Of a DNA stretch of 64,000 bases, positions 1 through 11,732 are shown in pieces. A program made the position numbers and the translations under genes. The stretch is from Hypericum androsaemum (Eukaryota; Streptophyta; Magnoliopsida; Malpighiales; Hypericaceae). The stretch lies in the NCBI GenBank assembly GCA_963995505.1, contig OZ023181.1:22068221-22132220 (forward strand), given 5' to 3'. Below the pieces are notes generated by a model that had not been told where the DNA came from, made no database searches, and was given only the letters and a program-made list of their open reading frames with translations. The first letter of the stretch is position 1; every line of letters begins with the position of its first letter.

Positions 1-770
1 CTGGTGTGGGTAGAAAAATATTTAATTGGGTTGGTTTGATGTGAATGAAAAAAATTAATTATTTATTCCGTGATCTATGTTCGAGCACGTTACAGTGATC
101 TTAGGAGCTATGTTTATTTAACATTTTTTTATAGATTTTATTTCCGTATACTACAAACATGCGTTCCAATATAACTACATGTACAATCAAAATTAATCAT
201 AATGAGCTAAACGCTTATGTGCCAGAAATATTAATAGACGTATTCATAACCTTTCAATCTGTCTCGGAAAATGTTTGAAGTTAGAATTGTAGAGCTTTAC
301 CCCCGAAGGGAGCCCTTCCAGAAATTCTCGAAGGCCTAGGTCAAGCCCAGGCCTAGGAGGGGGTTTGGAAATAGTTTTCAACCAGCAATAGACGCGCCTC
401 GGTTAGACTACCTACAGCAGTTGGCCGAGCCGAGCGCTCGGCCAATATTTAATGATTTAAAAAAAAAAACAGAAAACAAGTGATGAACGCTCGGCCGAGC
501 GGATTGGCCAGCCAATCCCGCTCCCGAGCGGATTGGTTGGTCAATTTATTTTTTTTCAATAATCTAACTATCTAGTTATTTCCACTTGGTATAATATTAT
601 TCGTAAAAATAGATTTATTCGGATAAGATTTGTGTAGTTATAAAAATTGAAGTTATCTTTAACAAAATTAAATTTTTTTTTAATATCTATAAAAAATAGA
701 GCCCAATATTGACATATTTTGATTCACAATTTGTATTCCAATTTTTGACATAACTAAATCGTTCGAATAT
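1..770. other. AT-rich intergenic DNA with GC-rich palindromes
   Basis: I see no gene here. The stretch is AT-rich except for a cluster of short GC-rich inverted repeats. A perfect stem with 10-base arms (TTGGCCGAGC) and a 5-base loop lies at 421-445. A 12-base palindrome GCTCGGCCGAGC lies at 489-500, followed by further GATTGG/CCAATC repeats to about 545. These look like the remains of a small inverted-repeat element, but no ends or target duplication could be fixed. Confidence 0.5.
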
Positions 771-771
771 T

Positions 772-1397
772 AATTTCAAACATATTTTTGGCATTCTTAT
801 ACTTCGAATTTGAAGAAATCATAAACTAAAAAGTTGTAGATATATGTCCCACCTTCACAAAGCAACTTGAATCAACTCAATTAGACTACGGAATAAAAAG
901 TTGTGGCTCCCAAATCGAAACTCGTACTCGTAACTCGCTCGACTATTGACTTCAAATATATTTTTGACATTCTTATACTTCGAATTTGGAGAAGTCATAA
1001 ACTAAAAAGTTGTAGATATATGTCCCACCTTCACAAAGCAACTTGAATCAACTCAATTGGACTACGGAATAAAAAGTTGTGGCTCCCAAATCAAAACTCG
1101 TACTCGTAACTCGCTCGACTATTGACTTCAAATATATTTTTGACATTCTTATACTTCGAATTTGGAGAAGTCATAAACTAAAAAGTTGTAGATATATGTC
1201 TCACCTTCACAAAGCAACTTGAATCAACTCAATTGGACTACGGAATAAAAAGTTGTGGCTCCCAAATCAAAACTCGTACTCGTAACTCGCTCGACTATTG
1301 ACTTCAAATATATTTTTGACATTCTTATACTTCGAATTTGGAGAAGTCATAAACTAAAAAGTTGTAGATATATATCCCACCTTCACAAAGCAATTTG
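772..1397. repeat. Tandem repeat, 176-bp unit, about 3.5 copies
   Basis: The same block recurs with starts near 772, 948, 1124 and 1300, each exactly 176 bases apart. The last copy breaks off near 1397. The unit contains a motif like ACTAAAAAGTTGTAGATATA and another like CTCGTACTCGTAACTCGCTC. Copies two to four are nearly identical and the first is more diverged. The length lies in the range of plant centromeric or subtelomeric satellites, but so few copies next to genes fit a local tandem duplication equally well. Confidence 0.9.
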
Positions 1398-1552
1398 TAG
1401 CTTAAATTATTTTTATCTAATTTAGTATTCCAATTTTTGATTTTGTAATTTTATGACTTAATCACAATATTTAATCGTGTTATTGAAAACATAATTATTT
1501 TCGTAATATATAATTTTAATCTAAACAAATCAGAGTAGATAATATGTAGATG

Positions 1553-1705
1553 AGAGAGAAATTAATAATTTATTCTGTGAACTGGGTTGCTGATGTGGGT
1601 AGAAAATATGTAAGTGGATTGGATTGGGTAGGAATTGGGTATGGAAGAGAGAGAAATTAATAATTTATTCCGTGACCTGGATTGGATGGGTTGCTGATGT
1701 GGATA
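1553..1705. repeat. Short tandem direct repeat, about 97-bp period
   Basis: A segment with GAGAGAAATTAATAATTTAT, then a T/C-GTGA(A/C)CTGG motif and GGGTTGCTGATGTGG, appears at about 1553 and again at about 1650. A diverged version sits at the very start of the window (about 1-75). No coding potential is convincing in the 1400-2350 stretch, which holds nothing else that I can name. Confidence 0.6.
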
Positions 1706-2598
1706 GTCTTAGTACCTCATTAGCTGCGTCATTGCCCCAAGCGCAAAGATACTTCTTTCATCCGACCAACTTGTTATTTATAAGGCTTCGTGCGGCCCTC
1801 CACCTTGCTATTCCTGATGTGAGATACCGAGGCAAATTAATTATCAAGCGGGCTCTAATTTTATTAGAGGAGCGATGCAGTAGAGCCCAGTACAGGCACG
1901 GCCCACGGCTACAAAGTACAATACCTTTGGTAGGTGGATATTTTATTTAATTGTTGCAATAATTATAATAAAAATATGGCACCAATAAATTTAGAGGAGC
2001 AAATAATCTTAAATAATTCAATAGATCAATAGTCAGTAAAACATGAAGGCTATGAGTACTATTCTTGCGAGTTTCCCTAGAATTGTCCAACAGAAATGAA
2101 ATTTTAAATTATAAATTAAATATATGATCGGACCAAATAAGATTATTTTGGATTCATAAACAAATTACAGATTTTTAATAAACCAAGCATAAAGTGTAAA
2201 TAAAAACTGAGTTCTCCAAATAAGAATTACACGTTCAACCAAGCAATAATAAAATTGTTATAGTTGAATTATGTTTTGTATTCGAATCTCTGAAAATTCA
2301 TTCGTATTAAATGATTAATCAGAGAATTTTGAGATCTATCCAACCCAATGCGCTGATCATATAAAAAGCTTAATCTAACCAAATAAATTAGTACAAATTA
2401 AGACTTAGATGGATAAGAAGCTGACAAGATGGGCCCCGCACCTGATTAACACATTCCCGCACCATCCCTAATCCAGTGACACGTCACCCCCACCCCCCAC
2501 CACCATCCTGCAGCGACCTTCAAGCTCGCCCCTTGAACTTCTTTCTCCTCTCTTCTCGAACCGAAACATCAACAGTTCCCCACCTTCCTCTCTCCCCC

Positions 2599-3820
2599 AT
2601 GGCTCTAGCTCGTTACTTGCTCGCCGTCCCATCCGAGACCTTGAAGTCACCATCCATCTCCCCTTCCAACTCCGACCCATTTCCTCATCCCTTATTCCCC
2701 AGACCTTCTCTCTCCCTTCCCCGCTGCAAGCCCTTCACTCTCCCTCTCAAATCGGAACACAGAGGTAACCAACTCGGCCCCACCCCACCAACCCCGGCGG
2801 TGGTCCAGTTCTGAGCTTTATTAGAAAGTTTCGTGCTTTTACTGGTTGTTTATTTGGGGTTTTTTTTTGTTTTTTGTTTGTAAGCAGTTAAAGCTAATCC
2901 GCAAGAAGCAGAAGCCAGCGTGGCAGCTGACGCGTTCACTAGCTTCAAGCACCTGCTTTTGCCTATCACCGACAAGAACCCTTATCTCTCCGAGGGCTCT
3001 AGACAGGTCTTACGCTTAATTCTCTCTTTAATTTACCGATAATTGTTGCCGAGCCGCGATATTTTGTGGGGATTGAATGACAAATTTGTATATTAGTATG
3101 TACTGAATTGTAAATATTTAGACCACAGAATGGCAAGTGCCTCCATGGCTTGGCTTGTGCGCAACTCTCGCTGGTTCGGTTCTCTGCTGTTCACATTTAT
3201 CTTGATTATTGTCTGTTGGTGATATTTGATTAGGCTGCTGCAACTACCGCTGCTTTGGCGAAGAAGTATGGGGCTGACATCACTGTTGTTGGTTCGTATG
3301 CTGGGTTACTCGTTGGATCATTCTTGTGCAGAACGCGGTTTAGTTTGCTTCGTCGGGCAATGATTGGTTGTTTTCTTCCCCTGCAGTGATTGACGAAAGG
3401 CAGAAGGAATCTGTGAAGGAACTCGAAACTCTCATGTCTAGCATCCGCTGGCATCTCGATGAAGGTATGTGTGCAATATGATCATGAAACTTTGGGCTTC
3501 ATGTGGCCGTCTTTTGATGAGAGTACCAGCTGCTTGCTCAGCTTGTATCTTCATACCACTTGTGCTACCACTGTCGTTATTATTTACATGTCTGTAGCGA
3601 GGCATTCAACGAGAACATTGGAACAGGTGGCTTCCAGGAGTTCAAACTGTTGGAGAGGCTAGGTGAAGGGAGCAAACCCACGGCCATCATTGGTGAGGTT
3701 GCAGATGACCTGAACCTGGATTTGGTCGTTATGAGCATGGACGCAATCCACTCGAAGCACGTTGATGCAAACCTACTGGCAGAGTTCATTCCCTGCCCCG
3801 TCCTACTTTTGCCATTGTAA
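2599..3820 (+). CDS. Universal stress protein family protein, plastid-type N-terminus
   Basis: This is a five-exon gene (2599-2764, 2888-3006, 3234-3291, 3387-3464, 3627-3820) encoding 204 residues. All introns are GT-AG and phases match across every junction. About the first 55 residues are rich in Ser, Pro and Leu and poor in acidic residues, resembling a chloroplast transit peptide. The USP (Rossmann-like, adenine nucleotide alpha hydrolase) fold follows, with the strand-forming GADITVV and VIDER segments, then GGFQEFKLLERLGEG and a C-terminal DLVVMSMDAIHSK...PCPVLLLPL. The usual ATP-binding G-2x-G-9x-G(S/T) loop is not present at the C-terminus, so this member probably does not bind ATP in the MJ0577 manner. 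The ATG at 2599 was chosen because it starts the transit-like region; an upstream in-frame ATG at 2476 is possible. The substrate is unknown and a stress role is inferred from the family. Confidence 0.85.
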
Positions 3821-4284
3821 ACCTTTGGCATTCTTGCAGCGCCAAGCACGAGGTGTTTTATTTCTCGGCTCTGCTTTTCGCTCATCAGTCTTTTGGTACA
3901 TATTTTGCGAGTTTGCTCATATCCGAACCAAAAAACTGATGATTATCGGTATGATGCTATTAATATTTAGACTGAGTTATCCTACTGAAACAGCATACTG
4001 TTGTTTGTTCGAACTGATCTGTCACCTTAAATTCAGTAGCTACTTTATAAGGCTTCGGAGCAAGCTCCACATCTGGGATGAGCCATCGAGGCCAATGATA
4101 CACCCCTCGGTTCTAGATGACGACCATCCATAGCTTGTCCTAGTTTCCCGTTTTGCTTCTACTATGGATTATGGGCAGCTTTTAGTAGCTAGAACAAAGA
4201 TGAACCCCTCGGTAACTTGAAACCAAGGATACAGCTATGGCCTTGAATGGAAAACGCTATTGTTACTAACAAAATGTTAAAAAG
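3821..4284 (+). other. 3' UTR and downstream spacer of the USP gene
   Basis: Sequence after the stop at 3820 has the T-rich, non-coding character of a plant 3' UTR. It ends where the Copia element starts. Open frames here overlap the last exon out of frame and match nothing I know. Confidence 0.5.
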
Positions 4285-4289
4285 ATTCT

Positions 4290-5150
4290 TGTTGGAAAAA
4301 GGGGAGAGAGAGAGGGCGAGAAATAACAATAAAATATTGAGGTCAAAGTTGAGTTTTGTCTTACCATTTTGACAAACTCTTGTACCACATCGGTTTGTGC
4401 AAGAATGAAAATTGAGTTTAAAAGGAGATGTGTATTATAGGGTTTGTAAAGAGTTTGTGAGAAGAAAAGACCTCGCGCGCATGTGGTGGGCCGAAAATGG
4501 GCTTGTTCTGTGTATTTTGACGATTTCGCCCCCCTGCGCGCATGAAATTGTTTTTGGCTGTTGAAGTCAACAACGTTTTTCCTTGCGAAAACTCCCCGAT
4601 TTTTTGCTCCCACGTTTGTGGCTGAGTCAAAGTTTGTTGCCAACGTTCGAATTTGGCCCAGATTTTTGTGCCCCACGTATCTCCTTCTAACGCTATAAAT
4701 AGGAGCTGATACCCAGCTTCTGTGACACACCACACCTCTCCTCTCTAACGTACATTACTTCCGTCAACAACGTTTTTTCTTACCTTGCGAAAACTTCCCC
4801 GATTTTTTGCTCCCACGTTTGTGGCTGAGTCAAAGTTTGTTGCCAACGTTCGAATTTGGCCCAGATTTTTGTGCCCCACGTATCTCCTTCTAACGCTATA
4901 AATAGGAGCTGCTACCCAGCTTCTGTGACACACCACACCTCTCCTCTCCAACGTACATTACTTCCGAGTGCTTTCTTGTTCTTGTTAGTTTACAGGTTAC
5001 CCGAGGCTTCCCCTTGGACGAGCCTGTTTAATCCTGGAAAGTCATCACCGCCTAGTGAATTTATTCTTAAGGACAATGCTCCGCAGCACGACTCAGGCTA
5101 TCGGTGTTTGGTTCGAGTTTTGTTCGAGTGCAGCTGTGGTTCGGCCAACA
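4290..5150 (+). repeat. Left LTR with internal 197-bp duplication and two TATA boxes
   Basis: The LTR has its core promoter region twice in tandem. The first copy is about 4566-4762 and the second about 4763-4965. Each carries the same TATA box, TATAAATAGGAGC, at 4694 and 4897. The right LTR has only one copy (TATA at 10171). The duplication therefore arose in this LTR copy or in its template, and it makes the left LTR longer than the right one (861 against 807 bases). Confidence 0.85.
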
Positions 5151-5163
5151 ATCTTAAGAATCA

Positions 5164-8100
5164 ATGTCTTCCTCCAACGATGCTGCTACCTTTCCTCCTA
5201 CTACCGACAGCCCTGCTGCCACTCCCACCGATCCTACTGCTGTTGTTCCCGTCGGTCTACCTCCGACCTTGCCTCCTGCTGCGATGCTTCCTCCTCCCGG
5301 GCCAGCTGCTGTCATGTTCGCCAAGCCGTTTCCAGACATATCTAAAATAGAGGTGTTTACTGGTGTCAACTACAAGAGGTGGCAGTAGCGAGTCTGCACC
5401 GTCCTCGACATGCATGGGGTGGTCTCTACCCTTACCGAAGGCTGACCTTTGCCCCAGGCCATCCCAGCGGTGCAAGAGGCATGGTTAAATGGCAATAAGG
5501 TATGTATGCATACTATCCTCAGCGCTGTATCTAACGACCTGTTTGATGTGTACTGCACGTACAAAGAGGCACGAGAAATCTGAGAGTCCATGAAGGTCAA
5601 GTACACCCGAGGATGTTGGAAAGCAGAAGTTTGTGACCGGGAATTTCTATCATTGGGAGATGACAGATGACATGGATATCAAGCTGCAGATCAACGAGTA
5701 CCACAAGATGCTTGAAGACCTGAAGGCTGAAAACATAACTTCGCCTGATGAGTTTGTTGCAGGAACCCTTATTGAGAAGCTGCCAGATTCGTGAAATCAT
5801 ACAAATAGCATTTGAAGCACAAGCACAGGCAGATGGCGCTGACTGACCTGATCACGCATATCATCATCGAAGACACCAATCGAAAGGAGATGCGTGCTGA
5901 TAAAGCCAAGGCGATGACGTCAAAGGCTAATCTGGTGGTGAACAACACGAACAACAAGAGGTACGAGAAAAAGAAACTGATCAATTTCCCAGGCCCACAA
6001 TTACCTCTTTCAAGAAGAAATGGACGTGTTTTGTGTGTGGAAAACCTGGGCATATTGCTCGATTATGTCGGTATAAGAAGGGAGATGATAATCCTCCTAA
6101 ACCTAAGGTGAACTTGGTTAAAAGAGATGTTATTATTGCTGTGGTTTTTGAAGTCAACATTATGACCACTATGAATAAGTGGGTGATCAATTCTGGTGCT
6201 ACTAGACACATTTGTGCTAACAAGAATGTGTTTACCTCTTACACTCTAGTAGGGGATGGTGAAGAATAAGTGTTCCTTGGTAACTCTCGAACTACTCCAG
6301 TTCTTGGCAAAGGAAAGGTTCTTCTCAAGTTGACTTCTGGCAAAACCTTGGCTTTGAATGGTGTACTCCATGTGCCTTCTAATCTTGTCTCGGTTGCTCT
6401 GTTGGAAAAAGTTGGCGTGAAAGTCACCTTCGAATTTGACAAGATTGTTATGACTAGGAACAATGTTTTTGTGGGAAAGAGTTATTGTGATCAGGGACTT
6501 TTTGTACTTAATGTTGTTGAGAATAATGAGAATGCATCTTCTTCTGCTTACTTGATTGATTCGTTTGATATGTGACATGCTAGATTAGGACATGCTAGTG
6601 CACAATATATTCAACGAATAAAAAGACAAGGGCTAGTAACAATAAAGAAAAATAATCTTGCAAATAAATGTGGTATATGTGTTAAGTCTAAACTAGCTAA
6701 AAAGACGAATCATAAAGTTCAAAGAGAAACCGAACTCCTTAATTTAATTCATACAGATTTAGGAGACCTTAAACCGACTATGTCTAGAGGTGGTAAGAAA
6801 TATTGCATAACTTTTATAGAAGATTTTTTTAGATATACGAAAATATATTTACTTAGAAATAAAGACGAGGCATTTGATATTTTTCTATTGTATAAAGCTG
6901 AAGTAGAAAATCAATTAAATAGAAAGATTAAGAGAGTTAGGTCAGATAGAGGCGGTGAGTATGTTCTATTTAATAAATTTTGTGAAAAAGAAGGAATAAT
7001 TCATGAAATAACTCCACCTTATTCACCTGAGTCTAATGAGGTAGCTGAAAGAAAAAATAGGACTTTAAAAGAAATGATGAATGCCTTATTAATTAGTTCC
7101 TCTGCGCCGAAAAATCTTTGGGGTGAAGCTTTATTAACTGCATGTTATTTACAAAATAGGATACCCTATAAGAAAACCGGCAAAACTCCTTATGAGTTAT
7201 GGAAAGGTCATAAGCCTATTTTGAAATATTTAAAAGTGTGGGGGTGCTTAGCTAAAGTAATGCTACCTGATCCTAAGAAAAGAAAATTAGGTTCGAAAAT
7301 ATCTGATTGTTTATTTGTTGGTTATGTAAAATAGTGTTGCATATAGATTTCTTGTATTGAAGAGTAATGTACTTGATGTTAACACTATTATAGAAACCAA
7401 AAATGCTGAATTTTTTGAACATATATTTCCTTTAAAATCAAGAAGGATTTGTGATAATGGAAATGAAGGAAATAATAGTGAGGTTGCATGTTTAGAAAAT
7501 GAGGATGAAAATTCCTGTGAGGAATTTAGAAGAAGTAAAAGACTAAGAAAAGAAACTTCTTTTGGAAATAATTTTTATACTTATCTTGTTGATAATGAAC
7601 CTCAAATTTTTTCTGAAGCAATTTCTTCTTCGGATGTTCCGATGTGGAAAGAAGCAATAAAAAGTGAAATCAATTCAATTTTAAAGTGTAAAACTTAGAT
7701 TTTGACAGATTTGTCCCCGGGTGCTAAACCTATTGATTGTAAGTAGATTTTCAAAAGAAAATATAATCTTCATGGATCAATTGATAAATATAAGGCTAGA
7801 TTGGTAGCAAGAGGTTTTAAACAAAAATAAGATATTGATTATTTTGATACATTTGTACCTGTCACTAGGATTGCATCAATTCGTGTTTTAATTGCATTGG
7901 CCTCGATACATAAGCTGGTTATACACCAAATGGATGTTAAAACTGTATTTTTAAATGGTGATTTAGATGAAGAAATTTACATGGAATAACTGGAAGGTTG
8001 TATAGTTCGTGGCCAAGAAAATAAAGTATGTAAATTAATTAAGTCTTTATATGGTTTAAAAGAAGCACCAAAACAATGGCATGAAAAATTTGATCATACT

Positions 8101-9177
8101 TCGATTAATGATGGTTTCACATCCGTTGAAGTTGATAAATGTGTATATACCAAATTGGTAAATAGTGAATATGTGAATATGTGATTATTTGCTTATATGT
8201 TGATGACATGCTTATTTTTAGTACATGTATTGATGTTGTACTTGAGACGAAGAGTTTTCTTGCTTCTAAATTTGACACGAAAGATTTGGGTGAAGCAAAA
8301 GTGATATTGGGTGTGAAAATCATAAGGAAAAGTGATAGCATTATGCTAACACAAGAACATTATGTTGAGAAGCTTCTTCGAAAGTTTGGTTATCTCGATG
8401 AGAAACCTGTGGCTACTCCTATGATGGAAACATTCAATTGAGGAAGAATCGAGGCGACCCTGTCGCTCAGATTGGTATGCACAAAGAATTGGGAGTTTGT
8501 TGCATTTAATGAATTTCACTCGACCGGACTTAGCTTATGTTGTGGGAAGGTTGAGTATATATACTCATAACCCCATTGTTGAGCATTGGGAAGCTCTTTT
8601 GAGACTCGTGAAATATTTGAGATTTACGATAAACTATGGTATTGTATATAGTAGATTTTCCGCTGTATTGGAAGGATACAACGATGCTAACTGGATCTCA
8701 GATTCAGATGAGACAAAATCCACTAGTGATTATGTATTCACCCTTGGAGGTGGTGCAGTTAGTTGGAGGTCAAGCAAACAAACTATAATAGCTAGATCTA
8801 CCATGAAATCAGAGTTTGTAGCTCTGGAACTAGTGGGTAGTGAAGCTGATTGGTTGAGAAACTTCCTAGTGAGTATTCCTCTCGGAATAAAGCCAACACC
8901 CTCAGTGTCGATGCATTGTTATTGCCAAGCGGTAATAGCCATTGCTAAGAATAAATCATTCAATAGCAAAAGTCGGCTGCTAAAAGATGAAATAATTTCC
9001 ATAGACTATGTGAAGTCAGAAGTGAACTTGGCCGATCCACTGACTAAACCCTTATATAGAAGAAGGTTCATATGGGTAAACAACAAGTTACGAGTTAATT
9101 ACTCTAGTACTATACTAGTCCCTTCCTATGATGTGTGTGAGAGAGTACTAGATTGCATTGTGGTAGGCGAAGCTTAA
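5164..9177 (+). pseudogene. Copia gag-pol polyprotein, broken
   Basis: The frame opens with MSSSNDAATFPP at 5164 and meets a stop within 75 codons; further stops and shifts follow throughout. Recognisable parts in order are a gag segment, the CCHC zinc knuckle CFVCGKPGHIARLC (about 6025-6070), a protease site reading WVINSGATRH instead of the active D-S-G (about 6180-6215), and the pre-integrase and integrase core (6580-7330) with SDRGGEY and AERKNRT. The reverse transcriptase with LYVDDML (about 8190-8215) and the RNase H region (8497-9170) follow. The catalytic Asp of the protease has become Asn, so the protease would be inactive even without the stops. Confidence 0.9.
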
Positions 9178-9606
9178 AAAGCTTTTAATGAATCTCATAG
9201 TCCTAACTTAAGGGTGGTGTATAAAGTGCAATATACACTTGATGAGGTCATATATATGAGTGTCGAGTTGAGCCGCTCATATGAGATTGTGGCTTAATCT
9301 CTAAAGCACTCATGAATAACCAGGCTGCGCACACGGTTGATTTAGCGCGAAACAACGATAACGACAAGGACTGTAGGGGTGAAGTGTGATTTATAAGGTT
9401 CAGGTATACAACATAATGTTCATGATTCGTAGAAGTTCAACAACTTCATCATGACACTGTATGCTTTCCTTATACGTCTAAGGACTGGTTCATAGTCTGC
9501 GAGACACCAGATCTGAAGCACTTACATCCATATGGCATACTCGAAAATATATTTCAAAATTTTCCATTATGTATATCAGTAGAAAATATTTGAAATAGTG
9601 GAGGAT

Positions 9607-10413
9607 TGTTGCAAAAATGGGAGAGAGAGAGAAGGAGAAATAACAATAAAATGTCGAGGTCAAAGTTGAGTTTTGACTTACCCTTTTGGCAAACCCTTGT
9701 ACCACATCGGTTTGTGCAAGGATGAAAATTGAGTTTAAAAGGAGATGTGTATTAAGAAAAGGTCTCGCGCGCATGTGGTGGGCCGAAAATCGGCTCTTTC
9801 AGTGTATTTCGACGATTTCGCCCACCCCCTCCCTGTGCGCACGATATAGTCGCCTCACCAGCTTTTTGTTTTTGGAAAATAAAATAAAATGGGCCTAACT
9901 AAAAATGAGAGATTATTGAAAGTGGTTACAGAAATGTAATAACTTCCAGCAAATCTGAAATTGTTTTTGGCTGTTGACTAAGCCTACATGAAAAAGGAGA
10001 AAAAGTTCTTTTGTTTTCAAAACCCGGTACCAGTCAACAACGTTTTTCCTTACCTTGCGAAAACTTTCCCAATTTTTTGCTCCCATGTTTACAAGTGGCT
10101 GAGTCAAAGTTTGTTACCAACGTTCGAATTTGGCCCAGATTTTTGTGCCCCACGTATCTCCTTCTAACGCTATAAATAGGAGCTGCTACCCAGCTTCTGT
10201 GACACACCACACCTCTCCTCTCTAACGTACATTACTTCCAAGTACTTTCTTGTTCTTGTTAGTTTACAAGTTACCCGAGACTTCCCATTGGACGAGTCTG
10301 TTTAATCCTGGAGAGTCATCACCGCCTGGTGAATTGATTCTTAAGGACAGTGCTCCGCAGCACGACTCAGGCTATCGGTGTTTAGTTCGAGTGCAGCTGT
10401 GGTTCGGCCAACA
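9607..10413 (+). repeat. Right LTR of the first Copia element
   Basis: It matches the left LTR along its length, with a single TATA box at 10171 and the same terminal GGCCAACA. It carries an insertion of about 150 bases (about 9850-10030) relative to the left copy and lacks the 197-bp duplication found there. Confidence 0.85.
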
Positions 10414-10418
10414 ATTGT

Positions 10419-10800
10419 AACGTACCGAAAAATATTTATTCTAACAGCACAAGGCGTAGGAGAATTAACATTTGGTCTAATAGTACAGAAATTCTCGGTG
10501 TTTTTATTACTGTGTAATGTTACACTCCCTATCGACCCTTTGTGTGGACCCCTATAAAAATCTTATATCCTATCCAAAACCAGTTGTGAGTAGGTAGATT
10601 ATCCACACTTATAAACAGGCCTAACTCATTTGCGACTTTCGATGTAGAATTCTCTCCAACACGCTCCCTCAAACAAAGCCTAGCGGATTGAAATTTACAC
10701 AAACTTAACCAATGAACAAAGTCGGGGATGCGATAACCTTTGGGAAGGGCGATCCAGTCATACGCCTACTCTTACTTTTGAGGCCAAAAGTGGCCTCTCG
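10419..10800. other. Spacer with LTR-like texture
   Basis: No gene is seen. The sequence with TTATAAACAGGCC and CTCTCCAACACGCTCCCTC has the look of the leader end of an unrelated plant LTR, but no partner repeat is in the window. Confidence 0.25.
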
Positions 10801-10802
10801 CG

Positions 10803-11048
10803 ATGCAGGAGGCTGCGAGTAAAAGAGAGTTGGGATACAATGATTTGAAGAAAATCGAAAGGGGAACCCGACGACATTTCCACGACGACATCACTGTCGT
10901 CGTCATTTATCTTGATCCGCGGAATGGCTCGTCCGACAACAGGTTAGCACACACCACCTCTCCCGTCGATCTCTACTTGCCGACGAGGGCCAAGTACAGG
11001 GAGATCAGCTTCACACGACGACCTCTTCGACGAACAAATCTGCTCTGA
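10803..11048 (+). pseudogene. Orphan C-terminal exon of a protein phosphatase 2C
   Basis: After a good acceptor (CGATGCAG, ending at 10809) the frame reads [19 protein letters not shown] then [16 protein letters not shown]. This is the closing segment of plant clade-D type PP2C enzymes, where HDDITV holds a metal-binding Asp. The frame continues to a Ser/Pro-rich tail and stops at 11048. None of the upstream PP2C exons (DG motif, DSRAVL region) is found before it; the dead Copia element lies there instead. I read it as a truncated relic. It could be the last exon of a gene whose earlier exons lie beyond the Copia insertion, but those were not found in the window. Confidence 0.75.
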
Positions 11049-11495
11049 TGGGTTGATCATATCTTACTTCTCATCCCATCCCCTTCGTTTTCCATTTTAC
11101 AGTATTATGGTTAGCCCGATACGTTTCGGGTTTGGAGGTGAACAATTGTAGGGCGAAAAAGAATGAATACAGCTGTGAATAGATAAGAGTTTGATTCTGT
11201 AATCATGTTAATATATGTAGGCGGAAACTGATGGAAACAACAGTCTGGAATAAGATAAACAAAGAAGTGAATCTTCAATTTGGGATAGAACATGATATTA
11301 TAACAAAGAAGATCACTACTCTTTAAAAAAGATCCAGAAGCTAGAGCCACAATAAGAAGACACCCGCATGTACTTTCTACACAGCTAAGAGGAACCAGCG
11401 GGCTCGAGTTCCCACTGAAATCCTCGACAAAACGGAGAGCCCTCGAGCTGCAGCCCGGGACAAAACCCACCAAGCGTGTTACACTACCGAAGACT

Positions 11496-11690
11496 TCATT
11501 TGAGGAAGTGAGGAGAAATCAGCTTTGCGACTTCGAGGAACCCCACGCGTTCTTGACCGGCAAATATACTCTTCAGCTTATCATCACAGACGATGATTTT
11601 CTTGTTTTCTGGGTCCTGAAGAAGCCAACACAAGTGTATCCAGACAGCTTTAGAACGAATGACGATTTGCAAGACAAGAAGTTGGCAAGA
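11496..11690 (-). pseudogene. SWIB/MDM2-domain C-terminal exon fragment
   Basis: On the minus strand the frame reads LLQDPENKKIIVCDDKLKS then IFAGQERVGFLEVAKLISPH and ends FLK-stop at 11496. This is the second half of the SWIB domain, as in small plant SWIB proteins related to SWI/SNF complex subunits. The first half (the SPAL-FLG helix region) is missing from the open frame upstream, and I could not find it on the minus strand up to 12190. It is either a terminal exon that has lost its gene or a retained exon of a gene with a distant first exon. It converges on the PP2C tail. Confidence 0.65.
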
Positions 11691-11732
11691 ATTCGTATTT
11701 GACAGCAAGCGAAGAGAGAAGTCAACAAGCAC

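Larger units (their letters stand above)
4290..10413 (+). mobile_element. Decayed Ty1/Copia LTR retrotransposon
   Basis: Two long direct repeats bound this element: the left LTR at 4290-5150 and the right LTR at 9607-10413. Both start with TGTTG and end with GGCCAACA. The flanking five bases are ATTCT on the left (4285-4289) and ATTGT on the right (10414-10418), a plausible target duplication with one mutation. Domain order inside is gag, protease, integrase, reverse transcriptase, RNase H, which is the Copia order. The usual primer site complementary to initiator tRNA-Met is not visible right after the left LTR. Many stops and frameshifts show that it is dead. It separates the USP gene from the PP2C tail. 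Confidence 0.9.

Noticed and set aside
3601..3626. Acceptor TGTCTGTAG (ending at 3599) for the last USP exon
   Set aside because: It gives the wrong phase; the acceptor ending at 3626 keeps the frame and yields the family sequence EGGFQEFKLLE.
3762..4133. Open frame overlapping the end of the USP gene
   Set aside because: It overlaps the last USP exon out of frame and runs into the 3' UTR; the USP frame explains the conserved residues.
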